A DNA stretch of 64,000 bases from Streptomyces sp. NBC_01275 (GTDB taxonomy: Bacteria; Actinomycetota; Actinomycetes; Streptomycetales; Streptomycetaceae), in contig NZ_JAPEOZ010000001.1 of the NCBI RefSeq assembly GCF_026340655.1, positions 4,030,001-4,094,000 of the forward strand, given 5' to 3'. The notes beneath the pieces are model-generated. The model saw only the letters and a list, made by a program, of their open reading frames with translations, had not been told where the DNA came from and searched no databases. Shown here one piece after another: positions 45,424 to 57,569 of the stretch (within the stretch, counting starts at the first letter, position 1; every line of letters starts with the position of its first letter). Position numbers and translations under genes: made by a program.

Positions 45424-45791
45424 CCGCAGCCGAGCGGATCGCCGCCCGGATCGCCGCCCGGGCCGCATGCCGCTGCCGCGCTGCCGCGCGCCGCCGAACT
45501 CCTCGTCTCCTTCTCGGCGATCCTCGAGGCCGGCGCCCGCCCCTGCGGCCTGGCGCGGCGGAGCCCGGCGGACCCGGGCGACTCCGGCCACCTCGCCCCG
45601 CGCCGGCGAAGGGGACGTCATACCGGCTGAATCGGTGCCGGGAAGAAAGCGCACGGCAATGAAGACAACGCACGGCAATGCGACTCAAGCACGCGGTTCG
45701 GCGCATTGCACGGCATTGGCGAACCACGAGTGATCGTGTGATGCTGAGGCCTCCAAAACAGCCTCAATTCATTGGCGCCTGGGGGAATTTC
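45424..45791. other. Intergenic region with the StrR-type operator
   Basis: This 368-bp gap between the NRPS and the aminotransferase has GATCGCCGCCCG repeats at its start, GCACGGCAAT repeats near 45650-45720 and the operator at 45696-45724. No convincing gene is seen. It is the likely promoter region of the rightward precursor operon. Confidence 0.6.
45696..45724 (+). promoter_or_regulatory. StrR-type operator upstream of the aminotransferase/dpg operon
   Basis: GTTCG, 19 bases, CGAAC. The full halves are GTTCGGCGC-N11-TTGGCGAAC, matching the spacing of the StrR consensus GTTCGACTG-N11-CAGTCGAAC. It lies 68 bp upstream of the aminotransferase ATG, in activator position. The cluster's own StrR-type protein is the obvious candidate to bind it. 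Confidence 0.65.
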
Positions 45792-47126
45792 ATGCCAGGA
45801 ATCACCGTTGCCGCCGACACCCGTTCGCGGGATTGGCTGGAAATGGCAGAGCTGCACGGCAGTGTTTCCGAGCCGGTGCTGGACACCATGAACTTCCTCA
45901 ACGAGGTGACCCATCGCTATCCGGACGCGATTTCGTTCGCACCGGGGCGGCCGTACGACGGATTCTTCGAGACCGAGCAGGTCTTCGCCTGTATCCGCCG
46001 CTATCTGGACCACTTGGCGGAGCAGGGCGGCTCGACGGCCGACATCCGCACCGCGCTGTACCAGTACGGGCCGACCGCGGGGCTGATCCGCGGCATCATC
46101 GCCGACTCGCTGCGGGCCGACGAGGACACCGACGTTCCGGCCGAGTCCATCGTGGTGACCGTCGGCGCCCAGGAGGCCATGCTGCTGGTGCTGCGCGCGC
46201 TCATCGCCGGCCCCGACGACGTGCTGCTGGTCTCCAGCCCCTGCTATGTCGGGATCACCGGCGCCGCCCGGCTGCTCGACGTGACCGTACGCCCGGTGGA
46301 AGAGCGCGAGGACGGGTTCAGCGCCGCCGATCTGGAGGCCGCGGTGCTGGCGGAGCGGGCGAACGGCCGCCGCCCCCGGGCGTTCTACGTGGTGCCCGAC
46401 CACTCCAACCCGTCCGGCAACACCATGGGGCCCGAGGCCCGCGAGGAGCTGCTGAAGCTCGCCGAGCGCCACGACTTCCTGGTGCTGGAGGACAGCCCGT
46501 ACCGGCAGGTGAGCCCCGGCACGCCGCTGCCGACCCTGAAGTCCCGGGACCGCGCGCGCCGGGTGGTGCATCTGGGCTCGTACTCCAAGACGGTCTTTCC
46601 CGGCGCCCGGGTCGGCTTCGTCGTCGCCGACCAGCGCGTGCGTGACGCCGGGGGCGGCGAGCATCTGCTGGCCGACGAGCTCGCCAAGATCAAGAGCATG
46701 GTGACGGTCAACACCTCGTCGCTGAGTCAGGCGGCCGTGGCCGGCGCGCTGCTCGGCGCCCAGGGCCGGCTGTCGCGGCTCAACGCGGAGGCGGCCGCCT
46801 ACTACGGCGACGCGATGCGGGAGATGCTGCGGCAGCTCGACGCCCGGCTGCCCGCCGACCGCCGCGAGGCCCTCGGCGTGCGCTGGAACGAGCCGACCGG
46901 CGGCTTCTTCCTCACCATGCGGGTCCCGTTCCGGGTGGACAACGCCCTACTGGCCCTGTCCGCACAGGACTTCGGCGTGATCTGGACGCCGATGACGCAC
47001 TTCTATCCCGGCGCCGGAGGCCTCCACGGCATCCGGCTGTCGACCAGCTATCTGACGCCTGCCGAGATCGAGGAGGGCGCCGCGAGGCTTGCGCGCTTCG
47101 TCGAGGCGCAGAGCGCGGCGCTCTGA
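45792..47126 (+). CDS. PLP-dependent aminotransferase, HpgT/PgaT-like (arylglycine forming)
   Basis: The 444-residue fold-type I enzyme carries WLEMAELHGSVSEPVLDTMNFLNEV near its start, VTVGAQEAMLLVLRAL, YVVPDHSNPSGNTM and the PLP lysine in LGSYSKTVFPGARVGF (near residue 265). In glycopeptide-type pathways the HpgT-like enzyme aminates 4-hydroxy- or 3,5-dihydroxyphenylglyoxylate. With dpgA-C immediately downstream and no hydroxymandelate genes visible, the Dpg role is most likely. ATG 45792 has GGGGGAA 4 bases upstream. A StrR-type operator precedes it. Confidence 0.88.
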   Translation: MPGITVAADTRSRDWLEMAELHGSVSEPVLDTMNFLNEVTHRYPDAISFAPGRPYDGFFETEQVFACIRRYLDHLAEQGGSTADIRTALYQYGPTAGLIRGIIADSLRADEDTDVPAESIVVTVGAQEAMLLVLRALIAGPDDVLLVSSPCYVGITGAARLLDVTVRPVEEREDGFSAADLEAAVLAERANGRRPRAFYVVPDHSNPSGNTMGPEAREELLKLAERHDFLVLEDSPYRQVSPGTPLPTLKSRDRARRVVHLGSYSKTVFPGARVGFVVADQRVRDAGGGEHLLADELAKIKSMVTVNTSSLSQAAVAGALLGAQGRLSRLNAEAAAYYGDAMREMLRQLDARLPADRREALGVRWNEPTGGFFLTMRVPFRVDNALLALSAQDFGVIWTPMTHFYPGAGGLHGIRLSTSYLTPAEIEEGAARLARFVEAQSAAL

Positions 47127-47218
47127 CCAGCGGCGCAGACAGCGCAACTCCCAGCGAGAGAGGACGTGCACATGTCCGGACCGAGTCGGAATCGACGACC
47201 GCGGAGCAAGCCGCGTAC

Positions 47219-50270
<3,052 letters not shown>

Positions 50271-50272
50271 CG

Positions 50273-50311
50273 GTGCGGCCGGTCGAGTGCGCCTGGCGCG
50301 ACCGGCCGCAC
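50273..50311 (+). terminator. Hairpin between dpgC and cysC
   Basis: GTGCGGCCGGTCG and its exact complement form a 13-bp stem with a 13-base loop right after the dpgC stop. There is no T run, so it may stop or only reduce transcription into the cys genes. Downstream, to 50428, GGCCGAACTCTCC and GAGTGGGAAATCC repeats are seen. Confidence 0.6.
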
Positions 50312-50428
50312 GCCTGCGCCTGGCCGGCCGAACTCTCCGACCGAACCCTCTGGCCGAACTCTCCGGCCGAACTCTCCGAGTGGGAAATCCGGGTGGGAAA
50401 TCCGAGTGGGAAAGAGGTTGACCCGATC

Positions 50429-51055
50429 ATGGTTCGCTCCGGTCCGACGGTTCGCTCCGGTCCGACGGTTCGCTCCGGTCCGACGGTTCGCTCCGGTCCG
50501 ACGGTTCGCTCCGGTCCGTGGGAGCGCGGTGCCACCGTCTGGCTGACCGGCCTGCCGAGCGCGGGCAAGACGACCATCGCGACCGCGGCCGCCGGGCGGC
50601 TGCGCGCGGCCGGGCGCCGGGTGGAGGTGCTGGACGGGGACGAGATGCGTGAGTTCCTCTCCGCCGGGCTCGGCTTCTCCCGTGCGGACCGCCACGCCAA
50701 CGTGACCCGCATCGGCTTCGTCGCCGAGCTGCTGGCCTCGCACGGCGCGCTCGCCCTCGCTCCGGTCGTCGCACCGTACGCGGAGAGCCGGGAGGCGGTG
50801 CGCCGGCGTCACGAGGCGTCCGGCACGCCGTATCTGGAGGTGCACGTGGCCACGCCGGTGGACGTGTGCTCCGGTCGCGATGTGAAGGGCCTGTACGCCA
50901 GGCAGGCCGCCGGTGAGCTGACCGGGCTGACCGGGGTGGACGACCCCTACGAGCCGCCGACCGATCCGGAGCTGCGGATCGCGGCTCACCTGCAGAGCGT
51001 GGACGAGTCGGCGCAGGCGCTGCTGGATCTGCTGAAGAGAAAGGGCATCGCATGA
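50429..51055 (+). CDS. cysC: Adenylyl-sulfate kinase CysC (with repeat N-terminus)
   Basis: The enzyme phosphorylates APS to PAPS, the sulfonyl donor. The P-loop is WLTGLPSAGKTTIA near residue 40; VLDGDEMREFLSAGLGFSRADRHANVTRIG and PYAESREAVRRRHEA follow, then EVHVATPVDVCSGRDVKGLYARQAAGE. The 208-residue protein begins with about five VRSGPT units encoded by 18-bp tandem repeats. No good ribosome site lies before ATG 50429, so the true start is uncertain. Its stop overlaps the cysD ATG (ATGA). It probably supplies PAPS for the cluster's sulfotransferase rather than for assimilation, since no cysH is adjacent. Confidence 0.9.
   Translation: MVRSGPTVRSGPTVRSGPTVRSGPTVRSGPWERGATVWLTGLPSAGKTTIATAAAGRLRAAGRRVEVLDGDEMREFLSAGLGFSRADRHANVTRIGFVAELLASHGALALAPVVAPYAESREAVRRRHEASGTPYLEVHVATPVDVCSGRDVKGLYARQAAGELTGLTGVDDPYEPPTDPELRIAAHLQSVDESAQALLDLLKRKGIA
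50432..50521 (+). repeat. Five 18-bp tandem repeats at the cysC 5' end
   Basis: GTTCGCTCCGGTCCGACG is repeated four times exactly, then once with changed last bases. In the cysC frame it encodes VRSGPT units. Confidence 0.95.
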
Positions 51056-51987
51056 CGTCATCGACCGCCGTGGCCGAGGAGGTGGGCAGGCCGTGCGTCC
51101 TCACCCACCTCGACGCCCTGGAGTCCGAGGCGGTGCACATCTTCCGTGAGGTGGCGGGCGAGTTCGAGCGGCCGGTGATCCTTTTCTCCGGCGGCAAGGA
51201 CTCGATCGTGATGCTGCATCTGGCGTTGAAGGCGTTCGCGCCGGCGCCGGCGCCGTTCGGGCTGCTGCACGTGGACACCGGGCACAACTTCCCCGAGGTG
51301 CTCGCCCACCGCGACCGGGTGGTGGCCGAGCACTCCTTGCGGCTGCAGGTGGCGTCCGTCCAGGACTACATCGACCGCGGCGAGCTGCGCGAGCGTCCCG
51401 ACGGCACCCGCAACCCGCTGCAGACGGCGCCGCTGACCCACGCCATCCGCGAGCAGCGGTTCGACGCCGTGTTCGGCGGCGGGCGGCGGGACGAGGAGAA
51501 GGCCCGGGCCAAGGAGCGGGTGTTCAGTCTGCGGGACGAGTTCTCGCAGTGGGACCCGCGCCGCCAGCGCCCCGAGCTGTGGAACCTCTACAACGGCCGG
51601 CACGCCCCCGGTGAGCACGTACGGGTCTTCCCGCTGTCCAACTGGACCGAGCTGGACGTGTGGCAGTACATCGCCCGCGAGGGCATCGGGCTGCCGGAGA
51701 TCTACTTCGCGCACGAGCGCGAGGTGTTCCTGCGGGGCGGCATGTGGCTGACCGCCGGCGCATGGGGCGGTCCGAAGGACGACGAGCCGGTGCAGAAGCG
51801 CCGGGTGCGCTACCGCACCGTGGGCGACATGTCCTGCACCGGCGCGGTGGACTCCGACGCCGTCGATCTCGACGCCGTGATCGCCGAGATATCCGCCTCC
51901 CGGCTCACCGAGCGGGGGGCGACACGGGCCGACGACAGGCTGTCCGAGACCTCGATGGAAGACCGCAAACGCGAAGGGTACTTCTGA
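51052..51987 (+). CDS. cysD: Sulfate adenylyltransferase subunit CysD
   Basis: The 311-residue subunit carries the catalytic ATP-sulfurylase site that makes APS from ATP and sulfate. The PP-loop motif SGGKDSIVMLHLA is near residue 45. LLHVDTGHNFPEVLAHRD, FDAVFGGGRRDEEKARAKERVFSLRD and FPLSNWTELDVWQYI follow. It ends MEDRKREGYF, as usual for CysD. ATG 51052 overlaps the cysC stop. cysN follows after 2 bp. Confidence 0.95.
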   Translation: MTSSTAVAEEVGRPCVLTHLDALESEAVHIFREVAGEFERPVILFSGGKDSIVMLHLALKAFAPAPAPFGLLHVDTGHNFPEVLAHRDRVVAEHSLRLQVASVQDYIDRGELRERPDGTRNPLQTAPLTHAIREQRFDAVFGGGRRDEEKARAKERVFSLRDEFSQWDPRRQRPELWNLYNGRHAPGEHVRVFPLSNWTELDVWQYIAREGIGLPEIYFAHEREVFLRGGMWLTAGAWGGPKDDEPVQKRRVRYRTVGDMSCTGAVDSDAVDLDAVIAEISASRLTERGATRADDRLSETSMEDRKREGYF

Positions 51988-51989
51988 CG

Positions 51990-53432
51990 ATGACCAGCAC
52001 CACGGAACAGACGACCGGCACCACAGAGCAGCGGACCGCCGACACGGAACAGCCGACCGGCACAGGGGACCAGCCGACCGGCACAGCGGAACAGCCGACC
52101 GCCGCAGCGGAACAGCCGGCGGCGGCCACGCTGCTGCGCTTCGCCACCGCGGGATCCGTCGACGACGGCAAGTCGACGCTGGTGGGCCGGCTGCTGCACG
52201 ACTCCAAGTCGGTGCCGGCCGACCAGCTGGAGGCCGTCGAGCACGCGTCCCGAAGCAGGGGCCAGGACGCCCCTGACCTGGCGCTGCTCACCGACGGGCT
52301 GCGGGCGGAGCGGGAGCAGGGCATCACGATCGACGTCGCCTACCGCTACTTCGCCACGGCCCGCCGCCGTTTCATCCTCGCGGACACCCCCGGGCACGTG
52401 CAGTACACGCGCAACATGGTCACCGGCGCCTCGACCGCCGAGCTGACCGTCGTCCTGGTCGACGCCCGCAACGGCGTCGTCGAGCAGACCCGCCGCCACG
52501 CGGCGGTCGCCGCGCTGCTGCGGGTGCCGCTCGTCGTGCTGGCGGTGAACAAGATGGACCTCGTGGGCTACGCGGAGGAGACCTTCGCCGCCATCGCCGA
52601 CGAGTTCACCGCCTACGCCACGAAGCTGGGCGTGCCGGAGGTCGCCGCGATCCCGATCTCGGCGCTCAGGGGCGACAACGTCGTGGAGCCCAGCTCGCAC
52701 ATGGACTGGTACGGCGGCCCCACCGTGCTGGAGCATCTGGAGACCGTCCCGGTCGGCCACGAGACGGCCGGCTGTCCGGCACGGTTCCCGGTGCAGTACG
52801 TCATCCGCCTGCAGACCCCCGAGCACCCCGACTACCGCGGCTACGCCGGCCAGATCGCCGCCGGCTCCTTCCGCGTCGGCCAGGAGGTCACCGTCCTGCC
52901 GTCGGGCCGGACGACCGCCGTCACCGGCATCGACCTGCTCGGCGAGAGCGTCGACGTCGCCCGCTCCCCGCAGTCGGTGACGCTGCGCCTGGCCGACCAG
53001 CTGGACGTCTCCCGCGGCGATCTGATCGCCCCGACCGCCTCCGCGCCGGCCGTCACCCAGGACATCGAGGCCACCGTCTGCCATGTCGCGGACCGGCCGC
53101 TCACCCCGGGCGCCCGCGTACTGGTCAAGCACGCCACCCGCACGGTCAGGGCGATCGTCAAGGACATCGTGTCCCGGGTCGCGCTGGACGACCTGTCCCC
53201 GTGTCCGGCGCCCGGCTCGCTGGCCGCCAACGACATCGGGCAGGTGGTGATCCGCACCGCGGAGCCGCTGCCCGTCGACGGCTACGCCGACTCCCGCCGC
53301 ACCGGTTCCTTCCTGCTCATCGACCCGGCCGACGGCGCCACGCTGACCGCCGGGATGGCCGGCCACGCCTTCGCCGGGCAGGCCGCCGAGGAGCCGGCGA
53401 AGGCGGAGGACGCCGAGGGGTGGGACTTCTGA
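51990..53432 (+). CDS. cysN: Sulfate adenylyltransferase subunit CysN (GTPase)
   Basis: The 480-residue GTPase drives APS formation by CysD. G motifs are TAGSVDDGKSTLVGRLLHDSK near residue 55, ILADTPGHVQY and VLAVNKMDLVGY. Elongation-factor-like domains 2 and 3 follow. There is no fused APS kinase domain; cysC is separate. The first 45 residues are low-complexity, with repeats of the type TEQPTGT from degenerate 24-bp DNA units (52005-52125). ATG 51990 lies 2 bp after the cysD stop. Two hairpins follow the gene. Confidence 0.94.
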   Translation: MTSTTEQTTGTTEQRTADTEQPTGTGDQPTGTAEQPTAAAEQPAAATLLRFATAGSVDDGKSTLVGRLLHDSKSVPADQLEAVEHASRSRGQDAPDLALLTDGLRAEREQGITIDVAYRYFATARRRFILADTPGHVQYTRNMVTGASTAELTVVLVDARNGVVEQTRRHAAVAALLRVPLVVLAVNKMDLVGYAEETFAAIADEFTAYATKLGVPEVAAIPISALRGDNVVEPSSHMDWYGGPTVLEHLETVPVGHETAGCPARFPVQYVIRLQTPEHPDYRGYAGQIAAGSFRVGQEVTVLPSGRTTAVTGIDLLGESVDVARSPQSVTLRLADQLDVSRGDLIAPTASAPAVTQDIEATVCHVADRPLTPGARVLVKHATRTVRAIVKDIVSRVALDDLSPCPAPGSLAANDIGQVVIRTAEPLPVDGYADSRRTGSFLLIDPADGATLTAGMAGHAFAGQAAEEPAKAEDAEGWDF

Positions 53433-53446
53433 TTCCGAGGACGGCG

Positions 53447-53478
53447 CACAGGCGGCCTTGGGCACGGTCCGCCTGTGC
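53447..53478 (+). terminator. Hairpin after cysN
   Basis: GCACAGGCGG and CCGCCTGTGC form a perfect 10-bp stem with a 12-base loop, 15 bp after the cysN stop. Confidence 0.7.
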
Positions 53479-53569
53479 ACGCGAAGGTCGCCAAGGGCGC
53501 GAAGGTCGACAAGGGCGCGCAGCCCGGCCGTCGCGCCCGCAGCCCGGCCCTCGCGCCGGCAGACGCCCC

Positions 53570-53604
53570 GGAGGGCGGCCGCTCCCAGGGAGCGGCCGCC
53601 CTCC
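53570..53604. terminator. Long palindrome before the TOPRIM gene end
   Basis: GGAGGGCGGCCGCTCCC and its exact complement are separated by one base. It lies 13 bp before the stop end of the leftward TOPRIM gene, so it should terminate the leftward operon and perhaps rightward readthrough. Confidence 0.75.
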
Positions 53605-53616
53605 GTCGGCGCGAGG

Positions 53617-54222
53617 TCAGACGATGTCGAGCAGGTCCTCCAGCGGCGCGGGCACACGGTCGTGCGGGAGCGCCTCGATGAGCACCCGGCCGTAGTGGAT
53701 CTTGCGTCCCCCCTTGGTGCCGAGGAACCGCCGCAGCTGCTGCTGCGGGCTGCGTCCCCGCTGCCCGGGCTGGGACAGGAAGGTCTGCAGGGGACGGAGT
53801 TCGCCCTCCTGCCGGATGAGCTCCGTCACCCGTTCCACGCCCAGAGCGCGGATGAGCTCGTCCTCCAGGTCCGCATCGCACACGAAGAAGTCCGGCGGCA
53901 GCCCGGCCCGTGCCCAGCCGCGGGCGTAGTAGCCGCGTTCCCTCTCGTCGCACAGACCCGTCAGATGCAGGTCCAGACCGTCCGGCCCGAGGCAGTCGAT
54001 GAAGCGGGCCACGTTCATCGCGCCGCCCATCGCCAGGACGCAGACCCCCTCCTCGACCAGGTCCCGGCCGTGGCCCTCCGCCAGCGCCTCGACCGCGGCG
54101 ACGTCGCTCGGTCCTTCGAGCAGGACGGCTCCCCGGACGGGCAGCAGCGCGGCCAGCTCGTACGCCGGGTCGCCGGAGCCGCCCGCCGCCCAGGCGATGA
54201 CCGCGTTGCGGAAGGACCTCAT
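53617..54222 (-). CDS. TOPRIM (OLD-nuclease-like) domain protein
   Basis: The 201-residue protein has the TOPRIM pattern of OLD-family nucleases: VLLEGPSDVAAVEALAEGHGRDLVEEGVCVLAMGGAMNVARFIDCLG near residue 33, a first Asp in LTGLCDERERGYYA, and a second acidic cluster in FVCDADLEDELIRALGVE. No ATPase domain is attached. ATG 54222 begins one base after the stop of the A-T NRPS, so it is the last gene of that operon. A role in a peptide pathway is not obvious: DNA protection, repair of self-damage, or an unrelated rider are all possible. Confidence 0.8.
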   Translation of the reverse strand: MRSFRNAVIAWAAGGSGDPAYELAALLPVRGAVLLEGPSDVAAVEALAEGHGRDLVEEGVCVLAMGGAMNVARFIDCLGPDGLDLHLTGLCDERERGYYARGWARAGLPPDFFVCDADLEDELIRALGVERVTELIRQEGELRPLQTFLSQPGQRGRSPQQQLRRFLGTKGGRKIHYGRVLIEALPHDRVPAPLEDLLDIV

Positions 54223-54223
54223 G

Positions 54224-56083
54224 TCAGCCAAGGGACGCGCCCGCCTGCGCGGGCAGCGACCGCCGGGTCGCTGCCGGGGACGACGGGGCGCCCGCCTCGC
54301 CGAGGGCTGCCAGGTCGGGGGCGTGACGCTCGACCAGCTCCGCCAGTTCGGCCACGGTGGCGCCCTCGAAGAACTCGGCCGCCGACAGATCCACGTGCAG
54401 CACGGTCCGGATGCGGGCGAGGAGGTCCATGCCCAGCAGCGAGTTGCCGCCGATCTCGAAGAACTCGTCGTCGACGCCGACCTCCTGGAGGGCGAGCTCG
54501 TCGGCCAGCAGGTCCGCCAGCAGTTCCTCGACGGGGGTGCGCGGGGCAACGTAGGGTGTGTCCGCGGTCCGCGGCAGGTGCGTGGGGGACGGCAGGGCGC
54601 GCCGGTCCGTCTTGGAGCCCAGCGTCAGCGGGAACTCGTCCATGACGACGATGACGGACGGGTGCATGTACCGGGGCAGCTTGTGGTGCAGGGCCAGGCG
54701 CAGCCTCGGCACCAGTCCTTCGGCGGGGCCGTTCGGCACGACGTACGCCACCAGGACCTTCCGTCCGGGCATGACGTCGTCGCGGGCCAGCACGACGGCC
54801 TCCTTCAGATCCGGCAGGCCGGACAGGGCCGCCGCGATCTCACCGGGCTCGATCCGGTAGCCGTCGACCTTGACCTGGTCGTCGGCCCGGCCGCGGAAGT
54901 CCAGGGCGCCGTCGGCGTTGAGCCGGACCACGTCGCCGATGCTGTACATCCGCTCGCCGGGGACGAACGGGTCGGGGACGAACCGCTCGGCGGTGAGCGC
55001 CGGGCGTCCCACATAGCCGCGGGCCACGCCGCTGCCGCTGGTGTAGAGCAGACCCCACTCGCCGTCGGGGACGGGCTCCAGCTTCTCGTCCAGGACGTAC
55101 AGCCGGGTGTCGGTGACCGCGCGTCCGATCGGGACGCTGTCGCCGATCAGGTCGGTCACCACGTGGCAGGAGGTGAAGCAGGTGTCCTCGGTGGGCCCGT
55201 AGCCGTTGACCACCAGCAGGTCCGGGTAGGCCCGGCGCAGCGTGTTGATGTGCAGGGGGGACAGCGGCTCTCCGCCGGCGAGCATCTGGCGCAGCCCGGC
55301 CATGCTGTCGAGATGGTCGTCGACCAGGCGGTGGAACAGGCCGGTGGTCAGCCACAGCGTGGTGATCCGTTCCTTCTCCAGGAACGCGGCCAGTTCGTGC
55401 ATGGCCACCGTGCCCGGCGGATAGACGACCAGCTTGGCCCCGTTGAGCAGCGATCCCCAGATCTCGAAGGCGGAGGGGTCGAAGCGCAGCGAGCAGAACT
55501 GCAGGAAGGTCTCGTCGGCGGTGAGCGAGGCGTAGTCGCCGTCCGGCACCAGGCGGACCACGCCGCGGTGCCGCACGCCCACGCCCTTGGGCATGCCGGT
55601 CGAGCCGGAGGTGTAGCAGACGTAGGCCAGGTTGTCGGGGCCGGTGCCGGGCTCGATCGGCCCGGCGACGGGTGCCGTCTCCCAGGCGCGATCGAGGTTG
55701 ACCACGGTGCCGTCGATCTCGGGCACCCGGTCGCTCAGCCGGTCGTGGGTCAGCAGGACGCGGGCCTGCGCCTGTTCCAGCATGTAGCGGAACCGCTCGG
55801 GGGGTTCGTTCTGGTGTACGGGCAGATAGGCGCCGCCCGCTTTCAGGATGCCGACGAGCGCGACGATCATCTCGAACGAGCGCTCGACGAACAGGCCGAC
55901 GACACTCTCCGTGCCGACCCCGAGCGCACGCAGGTGCCGGGCCAGCAGATCGGCCCGCCGGTCGAGCTCCGCGTAGCTCATGTCGACGCCGTCGAAGCGC
56001 AGGGCGGTCGCCTCGGGGCGTAGCCGCACCTGTTCGTCGAACAGATCGGTGATGGTCGCGTTCCGCCAGTCGTCCATGGTCAT
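54224..56083 (-). CDS. Nonribosomal peptide synthetase, A-T didomain
   Basis: The 619-residue protein has an adenylation domain (VCYTSGSTGMPKGVGVRHRG near 155, [27 protein letters not shown]). A carrier domain has its pantetheine Ser in FFEIGGNSLLGMD (near 546). No condensation or thioesterase domain is present. The pocket, read by eye, is about D-P-F-W-L-G-G-C-F-K, which I cannot assign with confidence. It should load the acceptor residue for the C domain of the A-T-C protein, giving a two-residue line. ATG 56083 overlaps the stop of a 53-residue ORF (ATGA). Confidence 0.92.
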   Translation of the reverse strand: MTMDDWRNATITDLFDEQVRLRPEATALRFDGVDMSYAELDRRADLLARHLRALGVGTESVVGLFVERSFEMIVALVGILKAGGAYLPVHQNEPPERFRYMLEQAQARVLLTHDRLSDRVPEIDGTVVNLDRAWETAPVAGPIEPGTGPDNLAYVCYTSGSTGMPKGVGVRHRGVVRLVPDGDYASLTADETFLQFCSLRFDPSAFEIWGSLLNGAKLVVYPPGTVAMHELAAFLEKERITTLWLTTGLFHRLVDDHLDSMAGLRQMLAGGEPLSPLHINTLRRAYPDLLVVNGYGPTEDTCFTSCHVVTDLIGDSVPIGRAVTDTRLYVLDEKLEPVPDGEWGLLYTSGSGVARGYVGRPALTAERFVPDPFVPGERMYSIGDVVRLNADGALDFRGRADDQVKVDGYRIEPGEIAAALSGLPDLKEAVVLARDDVMPGRKVLVAYVVPNGPAEGLVPRLRLALHHKLPRYMHPSVIVVMDEFPLTLGSKTDRRALPSPTHLPRTADTPYVAPRTPVEELLADLLADELALQEVGVDDEFFEIGGNSLLGMDLLARIRTVLHVDLSAAEFFEGATVAELAELVERHAPDLAALGEAGAPSSPAATRRSLPAQAGASLG

Positions 56084-56237
56084 GAGATGCCCGCCTTGTC
56101 GAACGCCGTTTCGAACTCCCGCTTCGGGGAGCCGGCGAGGTCGAAGACCTCGGTTTCCATCCTGTCCGCGTCAGCACGCCGCGCCGGAGTCATCGAACCC
56201 GCCAATTTCAGTGCCGGACACGACCGGCTCGCGGTGG

Positions 56238-56241
<4 letters not shown>
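56080..56241 (-). CDS. Small coupled ORF between N-hydroxylase and A-T NRPS
   Basis: The 53-codon frame starts at a GTG overlapping the hydroxylase stop (GTGA) and ends in a TGA overlapping the NRPS start (ATGA). It reads VTTASRSCPALKLAGSM, then TPARRADADRMETEVFDLAG and SPKREFETAFDKAGIS. The double overlap favours real translation. It is not an MbtH-like protein. Internal ATGs could give shorter products of 37 or 26 residues. It may be a small docking or accessory protein, or only a coupling ORF. Confidence 0.5.
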
Positions 56242-57551
<1,310 letters not shown>

Positions 57552-57569
57552 GCGGCACCTCGGCCTTCG

